DNA of 64,000 nucleotides from Sarcodiotheca gaudichaudii (Eukaryota; Rhodophyta; Florideophyceae; Gigartinales; Solieriaceae), in contig JAUKVZ010000001.1 in the NCBI GenBank assembly GCA_032355985.1, forward strand, positions 186,001 through 250,000. Direction: 5' to 3'. Below are positions 1 to 8,661 of this stretch, one piece after another; the first letter of the stretch is position 1; each line of letters opens with the position of its first letter. A program made the position numbers and the translations under genes. Below the pieces are notes generated by a model. The model had not been told where the DNA came from. It did no database searches and saw only the letters and a list, made by a program, of their open reading frames with translations.

Positions 1-1203
1 TTCAACGCCGTTGGCCGGATCCGCCTTGAACTTGAACTCATCAACCTGCGGCTTGATGTTGATGTGCTCGACTTTGCCTTCCTTGATCATGCGATACAGG
101 CCGGCCATGTCGATCTCGTTGTCGAAGTGACCGATGTTGCCGACGATCGCGTTGTGACGCATCTTGGCCATGTGCTCGGCCATGATGATGTCCTTGTTGC
201 CGGTGGCCGTGACGAAGATGTCATAGTCCTCGGCGATGGCGTCTTCGATCGGCAGCACGGCGTAGCCGTCCATCGATGCCTGCAGCGCGCAGATCGGATC
301 GATCTCGGTGACGCCGATGCGCGTCTTCTGGGCGGCCAGTGACTGAGCGCAGCCCTTGCCGACGTCGCCGTAGCCGCAGATCAGCGCCTTCTTGCCGGCG
401 AGCATGACGTCCGTGGCGCGCATGATGCCGTCGACGAGCGAATGGCGGCAGCCGTAGACGTTGTCGAACTTGCTCTTCGTGACGGAGTCATTGACGTTGA
501 TCGCGGGGAAGAGCAGCGTGCCGTCGCGCTCGGCCTGATAGAGGCGAAGCACACCGGTCGTCGTCTCTTCACTCACGCCGCGGATATGCGGAACCATGCG
601 GCGCCAGAAGGACGGATCCTCCTGCACCTTCTCCTTCAGGACGGCGAGCACGCACTTGAACTCGGAGTTGTCCGTGGAGTTCGGATCCGGCAGCGTGCCG
701 TCACGCTCAAAGGCCTCTTCGGCCTTGACGCCCTCGTGGATGAGCAGTGTCGCGTCGCCGCCGTCATCGACGATGATCGTCGGCCCGTTGGATCCATTGG
801 CGTCCGCTTCAAAGGTCAGCGCCTGCAGCGTGCACCACCAGTATTCCTCGAGCGTTTCACCCTTCCACGCAAAGACGGGCACGCCATCCTGGCCTTCGCG
901 GCCTTCGACGACGGCCGCGGCCGCGTGATCCTGCGTGCTGAAGATGTTGCACGAAGCCCAGCGCACATCCGCGCCGAGATCGACGAGCGTCTCGATGAGG
1001 ACGGCCGTCTGGATCGTCATGTGCAGTGAGCCCATGACCCGCGCGCCCTTGAGCGGCTTGGATGCGCCAAACTCCTCGCGGCAGGCGATCAGGCCGGGCA
1101 TCTCCACCTCGGCCAACTCAATCTCCTTGCGGCCATACGGGGCGAGGGAAAGATCCTTCACCTTGTGCGGCAGCACTTTGGGTTCCGTCGTCGCAGTCGT
1201 CAT
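1..1203 (-). CDS. ahcY: Adenosylhomocysteinase (S-adenosyl-L-homocysteine hydrolase), 3' end cut by window edge
   Basis: This cytosolic NAD-dependent enzyme splits S-adenosylhomocysteine, the by-product of SAM-dependent methylation, into adenosine and homocysteine. The 401 codons seen cover the substrate-binding half, the family active-site stretch [13 protein letters not shown] followed by YGC, and the NAD-binding loop [13 protein letters not shown]. The C-terminal tail, roughly 70 residues in this family, lies beyond base 1. The ATG at 1201-1203 has a purine-rich ribosome site (AAAGGAAGAAG) just upstream. The gene follows the ArsR-methyltransferase gene on the same strand with a 95-bp gap, so the two probably form a unit. 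A perfect 8-bp hairpin lies in the gap. Identification is firm; the operon is inferred. Confidence 0.97.
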   Translation of the reverse strand, partial: MTTATTEPKVLPHKVKDLSLAPYGRKEIELAEVEMPGLIACREEFGASKPLKGARVMGSLHMTIQTAVLIETLVDLGADVRWASCNIFSTQDHAAAAVVEGREGQDGVPVFAWKGETLEEYWWCTLQALTFEADANGSNGPTIIVDDGGDATLLIHEGVKAEEAFERDGTLPDPNSTDNSEFKCVLAVLKEKVQEDPSFWRRMVPHIRGVSEETTTGVLRLYQAERDGTLLFPAINVNDSVTKSKFDNVYGCRHSLVDGIMRATDVMLAGKKALICGYGDVGKGCAQSLAAQKTRIGVTEIDPICALQASMDGYAVLPIEDAIAEDYDIFVTATGNKDIIMAEHMAKMRHNAIVGNIGHFDNEIDMAGLYRMIKEGKVEHINIKPQVDEFKFKADPANGVE

Positions 1204-1219
1204 TGATCTTCTTCCTTTG

Positions 1220-1242
1220 GGCGACGCGTGTGAAGCGTCGCC
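1220..1242 (-). promoter_or_regulatory. Stem-loop immediately upstream of the ahcY ribosome site
   Basis: GGCGACGC and GCGTCGCC form a perfect 8-bp stem around a 7-nt loop. The stem ends only a few bases before the purine-rich Shine-Dalgarno of ahcY. It could be a translational control hairpin, a processing site in a sahR-ahcY transcript or a protein-binding inverted repeat. I could not match it to the known SAH riboswitch fold, and there is no U-tract, so it is not a plain terminator. Confidence 0.5.
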
Positions 1243-1298
1243 GGTTTCAAGAGTTCGTCGTTCGTATCAGTGATGGCGAGCCGTCTCGCCGTTGAATG

Positions 1299-2303
1299 TC
1301 ATTTTTCGGGCGCGTGCGCCGTCGCGGCGAGCAATCCCGGTCCCTTTCCCTGCGCATCGCAGGGAAGATCCGTCACACGAGTATTCGTAAATCCCGCTTC
1401 TCTGAACATCTCCTCGAGGCCTGCCGCTTCAAAGCCGAGATGCTGATGGCCCATGGTGTTTCGATATTCCGTGCGATCATGTCGAGCCATATCGATGACC
1501 AGCGCCCGGCCGCCAGGTTTAAGAATGCGAGCCATTTCCTGAATCGCGCCCGTCGGTTCATCAAGATGATGCAACACCAGCACACACACCGCGGCGTCGA
1601 GTTCGGCATCGGGCAAAGGAAGCGATGTCAGATCGCCTGCGATGAATTCCACATTGCCGGCTCCGGCGAGCCGTTTGCGCGCCGCTTCGAGCATGGGATC
1701 GGACTGATCAACCGCGACGACACGCTTGACGAATGGCGCCAGCAATTCGGAGACGTTGCCCGTGCCGCAACCGAGGTCGGCGACGGCCCACGTCTCGGGA
1801 AGGAGCGCCGGCAGCGCCGTGGCCGTGAATGAAGAGCCGAAGAGTTCAGCCCGAATCGCATCCCACTCGCCGCTGATGCGACCGAAGTAGGAGAGACTGT
1901 CCGTCCGTCGATCCGCGAGCACGGCTCGCAGCCGGCGCGCATCTTCCGTCACGCGGGCGCCATCCTGAATCTCTTCACGAACACTCAGCCAGATCGCGCG
2001 AGCGTTTGCAGGCAGATCATCAAGCACCATGCGATAGAAACTTGCCGTGCCTTCCGTGCGCTTCGTCAGCCAGCCGCTCTCGGCAAGCACCTTCAGATGG
2101 CGGCTGATCGTCGACTGCGGCATCTGCACGATGCGCGCGATCTCGCCGACGCTGAGATCTTCAATCTCAAGCAGACGCATCAGACGCAGGCGCAGCTCGT
2201 CGCTCAGTGCTGAAAGCCGGTCGGTCACGTGAACATCGGACGCAGCTGATGCGCTGTCGCGAGATCCTCGAGCCCCATTGTTTGTGCCTGCTAGCTTCTT
2301 CAT
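1299..2303 (-). CDS. ArsR-family regulator fused to a SAM-dependent methyltransferase domain (SahR-like)
   Basis: The 334-residue protein has a winged helix-turn-helix at about residues 30-90 (DELRLRLMRLLEIEDLSVGE, then a recognition segment with PQSTISRHLKVL). A class I methyltransferase domain follows, with motif I VADLGCGTG at about residues 174-182. ArsR-methyltransferase fusions beside ahcY are known in Proteobacteria as SahR, which senses S-adenosylhomocysteine and represses methionine-cycle genes. The position directly before ahcY supports the same role here. A perfect inverted repeat overlaps its start codon and is a candidate autoregulatory operator. The domain call is firm. The SahR assignment rests on architecture and neighbourhood. 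Confidence 0.85.
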   Translation of the reverse strand: MKKLAGTNNGARGSRDSASAASDVHVTDRLSALSDELRLRLMRLLEIEDLSVGEIARIVQMPQSTISRHLKVLAESGWLTKRTEGTASFYRMVLDDLPANARAIWLSVREEIQDGARVTEDARRLRAVLADRRTDSLSYFGRISGEWDAIRAELFGSSFTATALPALLPETWAVADLGCGTGNVSELLAPFVKRVVAVDQSDPMLEAARKRLAGAGNVEFIAGDLTSLPLPDAELDAAVCVLVLHHLDEPTGAIQEMARILKPGGRALVIDMARHDRTEYRNTMGHQHLGFEAAGLEEMFREAGFTNTRVTDLPCDAQGKGPGLLAATAHAPEK

Positions 2304-2321
2304 CCGTTTATCCGGATGAAG
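2298..2321. promoter_or_regulatory. Perfect 9-bp inverted repeat over the sahR-like start codon
   Basis: CTTCATCCG and CGGATGAAG are separated by 6 bp (TTTATC). The repeat spans the ATG at 2301-2303. ArsR-family dimers bind such short inverted repeats at promoters, so this is a candidate operator. Overlap with the start codon would also allow an mRNA hairpin that hides the start. Binding is inferred only. Confidence 0.55.
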
Positions 2322-2358
2322 TGTAGGAAGCCGGCATGGCGTGTCAACCTGCGCTGAG

Positions 2359-3240
2359 TCAGTTGAGGCGAGGATTGCTCACGGTCGGCTGAATCGGCAG
2401 GCTGTCGATATTCATCAGGAATCCGTCGGCGCCCAGATTCTGAGCCTCAGGATAGTCCAGCACGCCTGCGACCTGAACGGGGCAGCCCACGAAGACGGGC
2501 GTCTGAGGCAGGCGGCGTTTGAAGCGGCGGATAGCCGCCCGAATCAGTGGCAAGGGAGCTGAAGGCGCCGTGTGGCAGCGCGTTCCAAATCCCGGCGCAA
2601 AGACATTGATTCCGATCATGGCAGGACGGAGCGATGCGGCTTCGTCAATCGTCGCGATCGTCTCTCGCATGCTGACGCCCGGCAGCCCAAGCGTGAGTCC
2701 TGTGATCAAATCAGCGCCGGCGTCAATGATCGCCTGGATGCAGCGTCGACGCGCATCGAGGCGGCCGCACGGTTTCAAACGATCGAATGTGTGCTCTTCG
2801 GCGCACTCCGTGCTGAGCCAGAAGCCGCGAATGCCTGCGTTTTGCAGACGCAAAATGATATCTCTCGGCTGATCACCGACTGCGGCCATCAACTGAAGAT
2901 CCGGGAGTTCTTCTGCGATACGCGAAATCCACGGCGTCCAGTCCAGGAGCTCGCGCCCGGGAAGCTGACCTGCCTGCAGCACGAACCAGTCGTATCCGAG
3001 TGAAGCGATCGAGCGAGCATCTGCGAGGAGACGCTGAGGCGCGATGGCCCGCCGTGCCTGCCGCCCGTTCGAGCGTGCGAACGGGCAGTAGGCACAGTCA
3101 TAGAGACATCGCGAATCGATGGTCTCAACGGCGAGGCGAAGCAGTGAGGCTCGTGTGGGTGTGTGGGTGTGCAATGCGAGGCCTCGCGAATCACCCTGTC
3201 GTTGCCCGATGCCGAATCGCGATGTTTCGTTTGGAAGCAT
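2359..3240 (-). CDS. Radical SAM protein of unknown substrate
   Basis: The 293-residue protein carries the radical SAM 4Fe-4S motif CX3CX2C at Cys45, Cys49 and Cys52 (CLYDCAYC). The rest fits a TIM-barrel-type core, including a LSTECAEEHTFDRLKPCG segment and the glycine-rich GLTLGLPGVS strand. The general layout recalls biotin-synthase/HydE-like enzymes, but I see no diagnostic features of BioB or HydE and name no substrate. It is transcribed toward the sahR-like gene with a 55-bp gap, so it may be cotranscribed, although the inverted repeat there suggests a separate promoter. The 216 bp to the divergent mscS gene should hold both promoters. Confidence 0.8.
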   Translation of the reverse strand: MLPNETSRFGIGQRQGDSRGLALHTHTPTRASLLRLAVETIDSRCLYDCAYCPFARSNGRQARRAIAPQRLLADARSIASLGYDWFVLQAGQLPGRELLDWTPWISRIAEELPDLQLMAAVGDQPRDIILRLQNAGIRGFWLSTECAEEHTFDRLKPCGRLDARRRCIQAIIDAGADLITGLTLGLPGVSMRETIATIDEAASLRPAMIGINVFAPGFGTRCHTAPSAPLPLIRAAIRRFKRRLPQTPVFVGCPVQVAGVLDYPEAQNLGADGFLMNIDSLPIQPTVSNPRLN

Positions 3241-3456
3241 GGCAGCCGCCGATCGCCAAAGCCAGATTCATCTCTAAAACGGATCTCTATATCCATATTG
3301 GCGGAAGAACGTCCCGAGGCGAGCCAATTCGATCCGTTTTTTTGCGAATCCGGGGTACTCGCTCCTGCGCGTTGGGCAGGGGGCTGTGCCCGGGTCGGGG
3401 AGTCGCTATTTTCGGACGCCCGGATTCGGGTAGTCAAACCTCCAGGAGAGTCAGCG

Positions 3457-4398
3457 ATGGATGAGAATCAGGCACAGGACGCGGCGGACCAGACTCAGGA
3501 TGCGGCCTCGCAGGCGGCCGACGGCGCGGGTGAAGCGGCGAACAACTTCCAACTCTCTGATCTGACCGATCCGGGCGCCGTCAGCGGTTGGATCGAAGGC
3601 AACTCCGAGCTCATCACATCGATGGCCGTCAAGCTTGCCGGCGCCATCGTGCTGCTGATCATCGCGTTGATCCTCGCGCGTATCGCGAGCGGGTTGACTC
3701 GCCGGGCGCTGCACCGGGCGAAGATCGATGAGACGCTGACGAAGTTTTTCGCCAAGCTCGCGCGTTGGGGCGTGCTGCTGCTCTTCGCGTTGGCTGCGCT
3801 TTCGATCTTCGGTATTGAGACCGCCAGCTTCGGCATTGTGCTCGGCGCCGCAGGTCTGGCGATCGGCCTGGCGTTCCAGGGCACACTGTCCAACTTCGCC
3901 GCCGGTGTGATGCTTCTCATCTTCCGGCCCTTCCGTGTAGGCCAGGTCGTCGAGGTCTCCGGCGTGCGCGGCAAGGTGGACGAGATCGGCATTTTCACGA
4001 CGACCATCGACACGCCGGACAATCGCCGGTTCATCCTGCCCAACAGCAGTGTGTTCGGCGCCAACATCGAGAACGTGACGCATCATCCGAAGCGCCGCGT
4101 GGATGTCTCGGTCGGTTGTGATTACTCAGCCGATATCGACGCGACGCGAGCGGTGCTGACGAAGGCCGCCGAATCCGTCGAGGGGCTTCTGCCGGACGAG
4201 GATGTGGCCGTTGTATTGCAGTCCTTGGGCGCTTCGAGTGTGGACTGGTCCGTGCGCGTCTGGACGAAGACCGAGGATTACTGGGATGTCTTCCAGGCGC
4301 TGACGCGCGCCGTGAAAACATCACTGGACGATGCGGGCATCGGGATTCCCTTCCCGCAGATGGATGTGCATCTGGACAAACTCGAGACGTCGGACTGA
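3457..4398 (+). CDS. mscS: Small-conductance mechanosensitive channel, MscS family
   Basis: The 313-residue inner-membrane channel releases solutes upon hypo-osmotic shock. An Asp/Gln/Ala-rich soluble leader of about 45 residues precedes TM1 (about 50-75) and TM2 (about 90-108). The pore helix TM3 carries the alternating Gly/Ala pattern LGAAGLAIGLAFQG. The MscS beta domain follows (RPFRVGQVVEVSG, then a LPNSSVFG segment), and then the alpha-beta C-terminal domain. The open frame extends upstream, but the ATG at 3457 with AGGAGAG 6 bp before it is the best start. It converges on the next gene with only 20 bp between stops. The hydrophilic leader is unusual for plain MscS. Confidence 0.93.
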   Translation: MDENQAQDAADQTQDAASQAADGAGEAANNFQLSDLTDPGAVSGWIEGNSELITSMAVKLAGAIVLLIIALILARIASGLTRRALHRAKIDETLTKFFAKLARWGVLLLFALAALSIFGIETASFGIVLGAAGLAIGLAFQGTLSNFAAGVMLLIFRPFRVGQVVEVSGVRGKVDEIGIFTTTIDTPDNRRFILPNSSVFGANIENVTHHPKRRVDVSVGCDYSADIDATRAVLTKAAESVEGLLPDEDVAVVLQSLGASSVDWSVRVWTKTEDYWDVFQALTRAVKTSLDDAGIGIPFPQMDVHLDKLETSD

Positions 4399-4418
4399 GT
4401 CGTCGGTTCGAGGCGCGA

Positions 4419-5084
4419 TTAGCCCGCTTCGGCGGGCACGATCGCGTAGCTCGGTCCGGGGATCTCTCCGTACGAGCGGATCATGTCTTGGATTTCCTCG
4501 TTCTGCGTGTCGAGGTACAGCGCCATGCGCAGGCGTCGAAGGGCCTGCGCGTGGTCGCCGACTTCGATGTAGAAATTCGCAAGCGCCAGCTGCGGCTCCA
4601 GCGAAACGCCGCCATCGATCTTGGCGGCCGTGACGAACGCGCGCTCTGCGGTGTCATCGTCGCCCGCCAGGGCTGCGAACCGTCCGAGGCGCAGATAGTC
4701 TTCCACGCGCTGGAGCTGCTCCGTGCGATCAGTCAGCACACGGAAGAGCGTTTCGGTGTCATCAGCTTCGAGCAGCGCGGTGGCGTACAGCTCGAGGATT
4801 TCATCGTTGTCAGGACGCATGCCGTAGGCGACGGCAAGCTGCTCGCGGGCCAGCCTGGGCTCGTTGAGCTTGAGCAGCGTCTCTCCGAGCTTGACGCGAT
4901 AGAGCCAGTCGGATGGGGCGCGATCGACGACTTCCCGATACTCGGCGGCCGCGGCGGTGTATTCGCCCCGGTTGTAGTAGCGATCGCCATGCTCGCGCAC
5001 GACCATGATCGCTCGCTGCTGCGTCTCGCAGCCCACGGCAAGCGCCGCCAGGAGAAGAAGAAGTGCTGTGCTGAGAAGTCTCAT
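4419..5084 (-). CDS. Tetratricopeptide-repeat lipoprotein
   Basis: The 221-residue protein begins with a lipoprotein signal peptide (MRLLSTALLLLLAALAVGC), with the lipobox LAVGC placing the acylated Cys at residue 19. At least three TPR-like helix pairs follow: GDRYYNRGEYTAAAAEYREV, VKLGETLLKLNEPRLAREQL, and a C-terminal LANFYIEVGDHAQALRRLRM. TPR lipoproteins usually act as envelope scaffolds. No partner is evident here. Its last codons form a GCCCGC-TTCG-GCGGGC hairpin (4422-4437) in the narrow gap between converging genes, but no U-tract follows. Confidence 0.8.
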   Translation of the reverse strand: MRLLSTALLLLLAALAVGCETQQRAIMVVREHGDRYYNRGEYTAAAAEYREVVDRAPSDWLYRVKLGETLLKLNEPRLAREQLAVAYGMRPDNDEILELYATALLEADDTETLFRVLTDRTEQLQRVEDYLRLGRFAALAGDDDTAERAFVTAAKIDGGVSLEPQLALANFYIEVGDHAQALRRLRMALYLDTQNEEIQDMIRSYGEIPGPSYAIVPAEAG

Positions 5085-5199
5085 GGGGGTTCTCCGTTCA
5101 GATCCGGATCGAGACCTTCATCGGTCCGCGGGTGGAGTGTACTGAAAGAGCGTGCTCTCGCTCCTGCAGAACAGGGAGGGACGTTAGCCTCAAGGCGCC

Positions 5200-5613
5200 A
5201 TGCCCCGATCTTCGCAATCCAGTGATGCCGATCCGACGTTTCCCATGACGCTCCTTCGTCACGACACGCCCGATGGCGAGCATCACTTTGACTGGCTGAT
5301 CGCACGCGACACCGATGGGCCGCTCATCGCGTTCAGGCTCGGTTCGTCGGAGATTCTGGCGCTGGAATCCCCCCTGGAGGGCGTGCGCATGGCGGAACAT
5401 CGGCGTCGGTATCTCACCTTTGAGGGAGACATCGGGCACGGACGTGGCGTCGTTTCACAGGTCGCCACCGGTCAGGCGCGACGAATCTGCGAGGTCGGGG
5501 ATCATCTGGAGCTCGACGTGAGATGGGATGGGGACTGGATCCAGGCGGAAGCGGCGCCCGCGCCCGGCCGCGACGCATGGCTGATTCGCCGGCGCGCCTC
5601 CTCGATGCCCTGA
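5200..5613 (+). CDS. Stand-alone LigD 3'-phosphoesterase-like domain protein
   Basis: The 137-residue protein resembles the PE domain found at the start of bacterial LigD, which trims 3'-phosphate or ribonucleotide ends in non-homologous end joining. Visible matches are RHD followed by HFDW (compare the LigD H-D and H-Y-D cluster) and HRRRYLTFEGDI (compare H-x3-Y-x-D/F-EG), then a short beta-rich tail. The family's His, His, Asp, His and Tyr positions appear kept, while the Arg after the HYD cluster is replaced by Leu. No ligase, polymerase or Ku is in the window. A repair role is inferred; a non-catalytic role is possible. It ends 25 bp before asnB. Confidence 0.6.
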   Translation: MPRSSQSSDADPTFPMTLLRHDTPDGEHHFDWLIARDTDGPLIAFRLGSSEILALESPLEGVRMAEHRRRYLTFEGDIGHGRGVVSQVATGQARRICEVGDHLELDVRWDGDWIQAEAAPAPGRDAWLIRRRASSMP

Positions 5614-5638
5614 GCCTGTCCGGACCGATAGACGAGTC

Positions 5639-7489
5639 ATGTGTGGAATTTTCGGCATCGTCGCAGTCTCCGGCCAGACACCCTCACTTGACGATGCGGG
5701 CGTCGAGCGATTGCGCGATCTCATGCAAAGGCGAGGTCCCGATGACGCCGGCTTGTGGCGGCATGAGAACGCCGTGCTCGCGCATCGGCGGCTGTCGGTG
5801 CTGGATCTATCCAGCGCAGGGCATCAGCCCATAGTCTCGCCGGACGGGCGCTTTGTGCTCGTCTACAACGGCGAGCTCTACAACGATCTTCAGCTTCGTC
5901 GCGAGCTTGAGTCTGAGGGTGTCACTTTCCATTCGACGTGTGACACGGAAACCGTGCTCAGCGCGTTTGCGCAATGGGGGGTTGATGCCATTGCCAGACT
6001 GCGCGGCATGTTCGCGCTGGCCGTGTACGACACGCTTCATAAGAAGCTCACGCTCGCCCGGGATCCTCTGGGCGTCAAGCCGCTGTATTACTGCGTTCGT
6101 AATCAGGAGATCATCTTCGCAAGCGAGCCGCGGCCGATTGTCGAGCATCCCGCAGTCGGCGCCCGGCCCAATCTGGCGTCGATCAGCGCCTATCTGACGA
6201 CCATCCGAACAACGCTCGGTCATGAAACGCTCTTCGCGGGCGTGCATTCGCTTGAGCCCGGGACTTGTGCGCAATGTTCCTTTGCGGGCGATTCGCCGGA
6301 CGTCGAGATTCATCGCTACTGGAGCGCCGCCGCCGTTGATTCCGCTGAGATGTCAGGCGAAGAAGCGGCTGCCGAGGTGCGGGAGACGCTTGAGGATTCA
6401 GTCGCTGCGCACATGCGTTCTGATGTGCCCACATGCGCGCTGCTCAGCGGCGGGATCGACAGCTCGGTGACGGCATTGCTTGCAGGGCGTCACGTGCATG
6501 ATCTTCGCACGTACTGCGCCGGCGATCCTGAATCACTTGGGGATGAAGAGACTGAAAGCGACCTGCTCTGCGCGCGTCTCGTCGCCGCACACATCGAGTC
6601 GTCCCATGCCGAGGCGCCGATCAATCGTGAATTCTTCGCCGGGACATGGCGCGAGATGATTGATGAGCTGGGCGTTCCCCTCTCGACGCCCAATGAAGTG
6701 GCAATTTACGCAGTCGCACGCCGGCTGCGCGATGATGGTTGCGTCGTGACGATCAGTGGAGAGGGGGCCGACGAGCTCCTTGCCGGCTATGGCCCGCCGC
6801 TTCAGCAGGCGTGGGCGTTCGAGCAGCTTGCAGAGCGCCCGATGAGTGGCGGTCGATTCCAGCTCGAAGCACAGGCGTGGATTCCGACGGAGGCGAAAGC
6901 CGCCATCTCACGGGATGCGTTTCACGAAGTCGCGGCGGACGACAGTTCTTTGATCGAACAATACGAGCGCATCTTCGAAGCCTGTGCGCACGACGCGGGC
7001 GCCCACGGAGTGGGACTGGATGCGCACTTGCGGTTTCAGAGGCGCGTGAATCTGACCGGGCTTCTTCAGCGCCTGGATACGGCGACGATGCTTGCCGGTG
7101 TCGAAGGCCGCACACCCTTCGCCGATGCAGTCGTCGCAAGCCGGTTCGAGCGACTTCCAATGTCGGTCAAGTTCGAGGCTGCGCGCGATGACGCCGCGTC
7201 TGGAGGCGGCCTGGCAGTGGCGACAGGCGCGCAGACCAAGATGGCGCTGCGGCGAGCCTTCGCCGATCAACTTCCGGCATCCGTGGTCGAGCGCCCGAAG
7301 GCGAGCTTCCCGCTGCCTTTCCAGCAGTGGGTGGTCGATCAGGCGGAGGCGCTTCGCACATCGACATTTGCGCGCGAGCTCTTCACACCACCTGCGATCG
7401 AAGCGATCGCGACCGATCCGACCGCACACTGGCGCCTTGCATGGCCCATGATCAACATCGCGCTATGGGGCGGTCGCTGGTGGGGCTGA
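5639..7489 (+). CDS. asnB: Asparagine synthase, glutamine-hydrolysing
   Basis: The 616-residue protein has the class II glutamine amidotransferase domain. The N-terminal Cys2 nucleophile follows the initiator Met (MCGIFGIV), with RRGPD and a YNGELYN segment. The synthetase domain follows, with the ATP pyrophosphatase loop SGGIDSS near residue 270 and a GEGADELLAGY segment. It converts aspartate to asparagine using glutamine and ATP; relatives also act in amidations of surface-sugar or peptide pathways. The start is fixed by the catalytic Cys. Its final 27 bp overlap the convergent ABC ATPase gene. Confidence 0.93.
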   Translation: MCGIFGIVAVSGQTPSLDDAGVERLRDLMQRRGPDDAGLWRHENAVLAHRRLSVLDLSSAGHQPIVSPDGRFVLVYNGELYNDLQLRRELESEGVTFHSTCDTETVLSAFAQWGVDAIARLRGMFALAVYDTLHKKLTLARDPLGVKPLYYCVRNQEIIFASEPRPIVEHPAVGARPNLASISAYLTTIRTTLGHETLFAGVHSLEPGTCAQCSFAGDSPDVEIHRYWSAAAVDSAEMSGEEAAAEVRETLEDSVAAHMRSDVPTCALLSGGIDSSVTALLAGRHVHDLRTYCAGDPESLGDEETESDLLCARLVAAHIESSHAEAPINREFFAGTWREMIDELGVPLSTPNEVAIYAVARRLRDDGCVVTISGEGADELLAGYGPPLQQAWAFEQLAERPMSGGRFQLEAQAWIPTEAKAAISRDAFHEVAADDSSLIEQYERIFEACAHDAGAHGVGLDAHLRFQRRVNLTGLLQRLDTATMLAGVEGRTPFADAVVASRFERLPMSVKFEAARDDAASGGGLAVATGAQTKMALRRAFADQLPASVVERPKASFPLPFQQWVVDQAEALRTSTFARELFTPPAIEAIATDPTAHWRLAWPMINIALWGGRWWG

Positions 7490-8359
7490 TTTCGGCACGG
7501 GCGTCGTCACGCTCACGCGCTTACGCCAGTCGCTCATGCTCGGCGCCGCCGCCAGGAGCTTCTTCGTGTAATCGTGCCCGGGCGAGCGCATGATCTGGTC
7601 GCGCTCGCCGTGTTCGACGATCTCTCCATCAAGCATGACGGCGACTCGATCGCACATGTGATCGATGACGGCCATGTCATGGCTGATGAAGAGATAGCTC
7701 ATCCCCAGATCACGCTGCAGATCCCGCAGCAGATTGAGAATCTGCGCCTGGACGGAGACATCGAGCGCTGATGTGGGCTCGTCACACACGATGAACTCCG
7801 GCTCCAGCGAGATCGCTCGGGCGATGGCGATGCGCTGGCGCTGACCTCCCGAGAACTCGTGCGGATAGCGATCGGCCGCCGCGGCTGACATGCCGCAGCG
7901 CTCCAGCAGCTCGCTCACGCGTGCGCGCCGTTCGCGCCGGGTCGCGCAGATTTCATGCGCCTGCAACGGCTCTTCGATCATGGCGCCAATGCGCATGCGG
8001 GCGTTGAGCGAGCCGGCCGGATCCTGAAAGACGATCTGCATGCGCCGGCGCAGCTTGCGCAACGATCTGCCGCGTGCGCGCAGCACATCCACACCGTCAA
8101 AGAGCACATGGCCTGCTCGCGCATGGACGAGCCGAAGCACGGCGCGTCCCGTCGTCGTCTTGCCGCAGCCGGATTCGCCGACGAGGCCCAGCGTCTCCCC
8201 GCGCTGCACGCGGAATGAGACATCGCGAACTGCCCGGATCGCGCGTTTGCCGCTCGTGCGCGCGCCGGGTTTGTGACCGAAGCGCACGTCAAGATCCTTG
8301 ACGACGAGCAGCGGTGACGGGGCGCTTGCCTCACTCTGGCTGGCGTTTTCTGTGCTCAA
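7463..8359 (-). CDS. Oligopeptide/dipeptide ABC transporter ATP-binding protein (OppF/DppF type)
   Basis: The 298-residue ATPase has Walker A GESGCGKTT, the Q-loop FQDPAGSLNARM, the ABC signature FSGGQRQR, Walker B VCDEPTSALD and the switch His in LFISHD. The FQDP...SLN pattern and the C-terminal GHDYTKKLLAA segment are typical of OppF/DppF subunits, which power peptide or nickel import. The start is TTG (AGC next), with no better start in frame. The usual partners (permeases, OppD, binding protein) are absent next to it, so it is an orphan in this window. It overlaps asnB by 27 bp at the 3' end. Confidence 0.9.
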   Translation of the reverse strand: MSTENASQSEASAPSPLLVVKDLDVRFGHKPGARTSGKRAIRAVRDVSFRVQRGETLGLVGESGCGKTTTGRAVLRLVHARAGHVLFDGVDVLRARGRSLRKLRRRMQIVFQDPAGSLNARMRIGAMIEEPLQAHEICATRRERRARVSELLERCGMSAAAADRYPHEFSGGQRQRIAIARAISLEPEFIVCDEPTSALDVSVQAQILNLLRDLQRDLGMSYLFISHDMAVIDHMCDRVAVMLDGEIVEHGERDQIMRSPGHDYTKKLLAAAPSMSDWRKRVSVTTPVPKSAPPATAP

Positions 8360-8661
8360 TTGACTGGCGCCGTGTGACGCATGGGTTGATGGCTCCCGAA
8401 CGCGGGTTGATTCACCGGTGGCCGTAGCATGTTATTGGTCTCGCGCGGCAAATGTTTCGTTATTGGTCCATGCGTTTGCAGAGCGTGCGCACAGGCGTTT
8501 GTGTTATGAGGACGCGCGGGACATGTCACGCCACCAAGATAGGTGAGAACTTCCACGGACCTGTTGATCGGCAACGTGGTTTCGCGGTAGCTTGGGCGCG
8601 TGTGTTGTGTGGTGTGGGCGAAGCGGAGCTTCGTCCGAGTGTGTGCCGTGCGAGGGTGTTG
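8360..8661. other. Divergent intergenic region with a 10-bp direct repeat
   Basis: This roughly 300-bp gap separates the ABC ATPase (minus strand) from the sigma-like gene (plus strand). GTTATTGGTC occurs twice without mismatch, at 8431-8440 and 8459-8468, 28 bp apart start to start (near three helical turns). No convincing promoter, RNA gene or conserved small ORF was seen. A reading frame runs through much of it in frame with the next gene, but the segment is Arg/Cys-rich and looks non-coding. Confidence 0.4.

Noticed and set aside
1204-1298. SAH riboswitch before ahcY
   Set aside because: Only one hairpin is visible; I could not find the conserved core and pseudoknot of the known SAH riboswitch.
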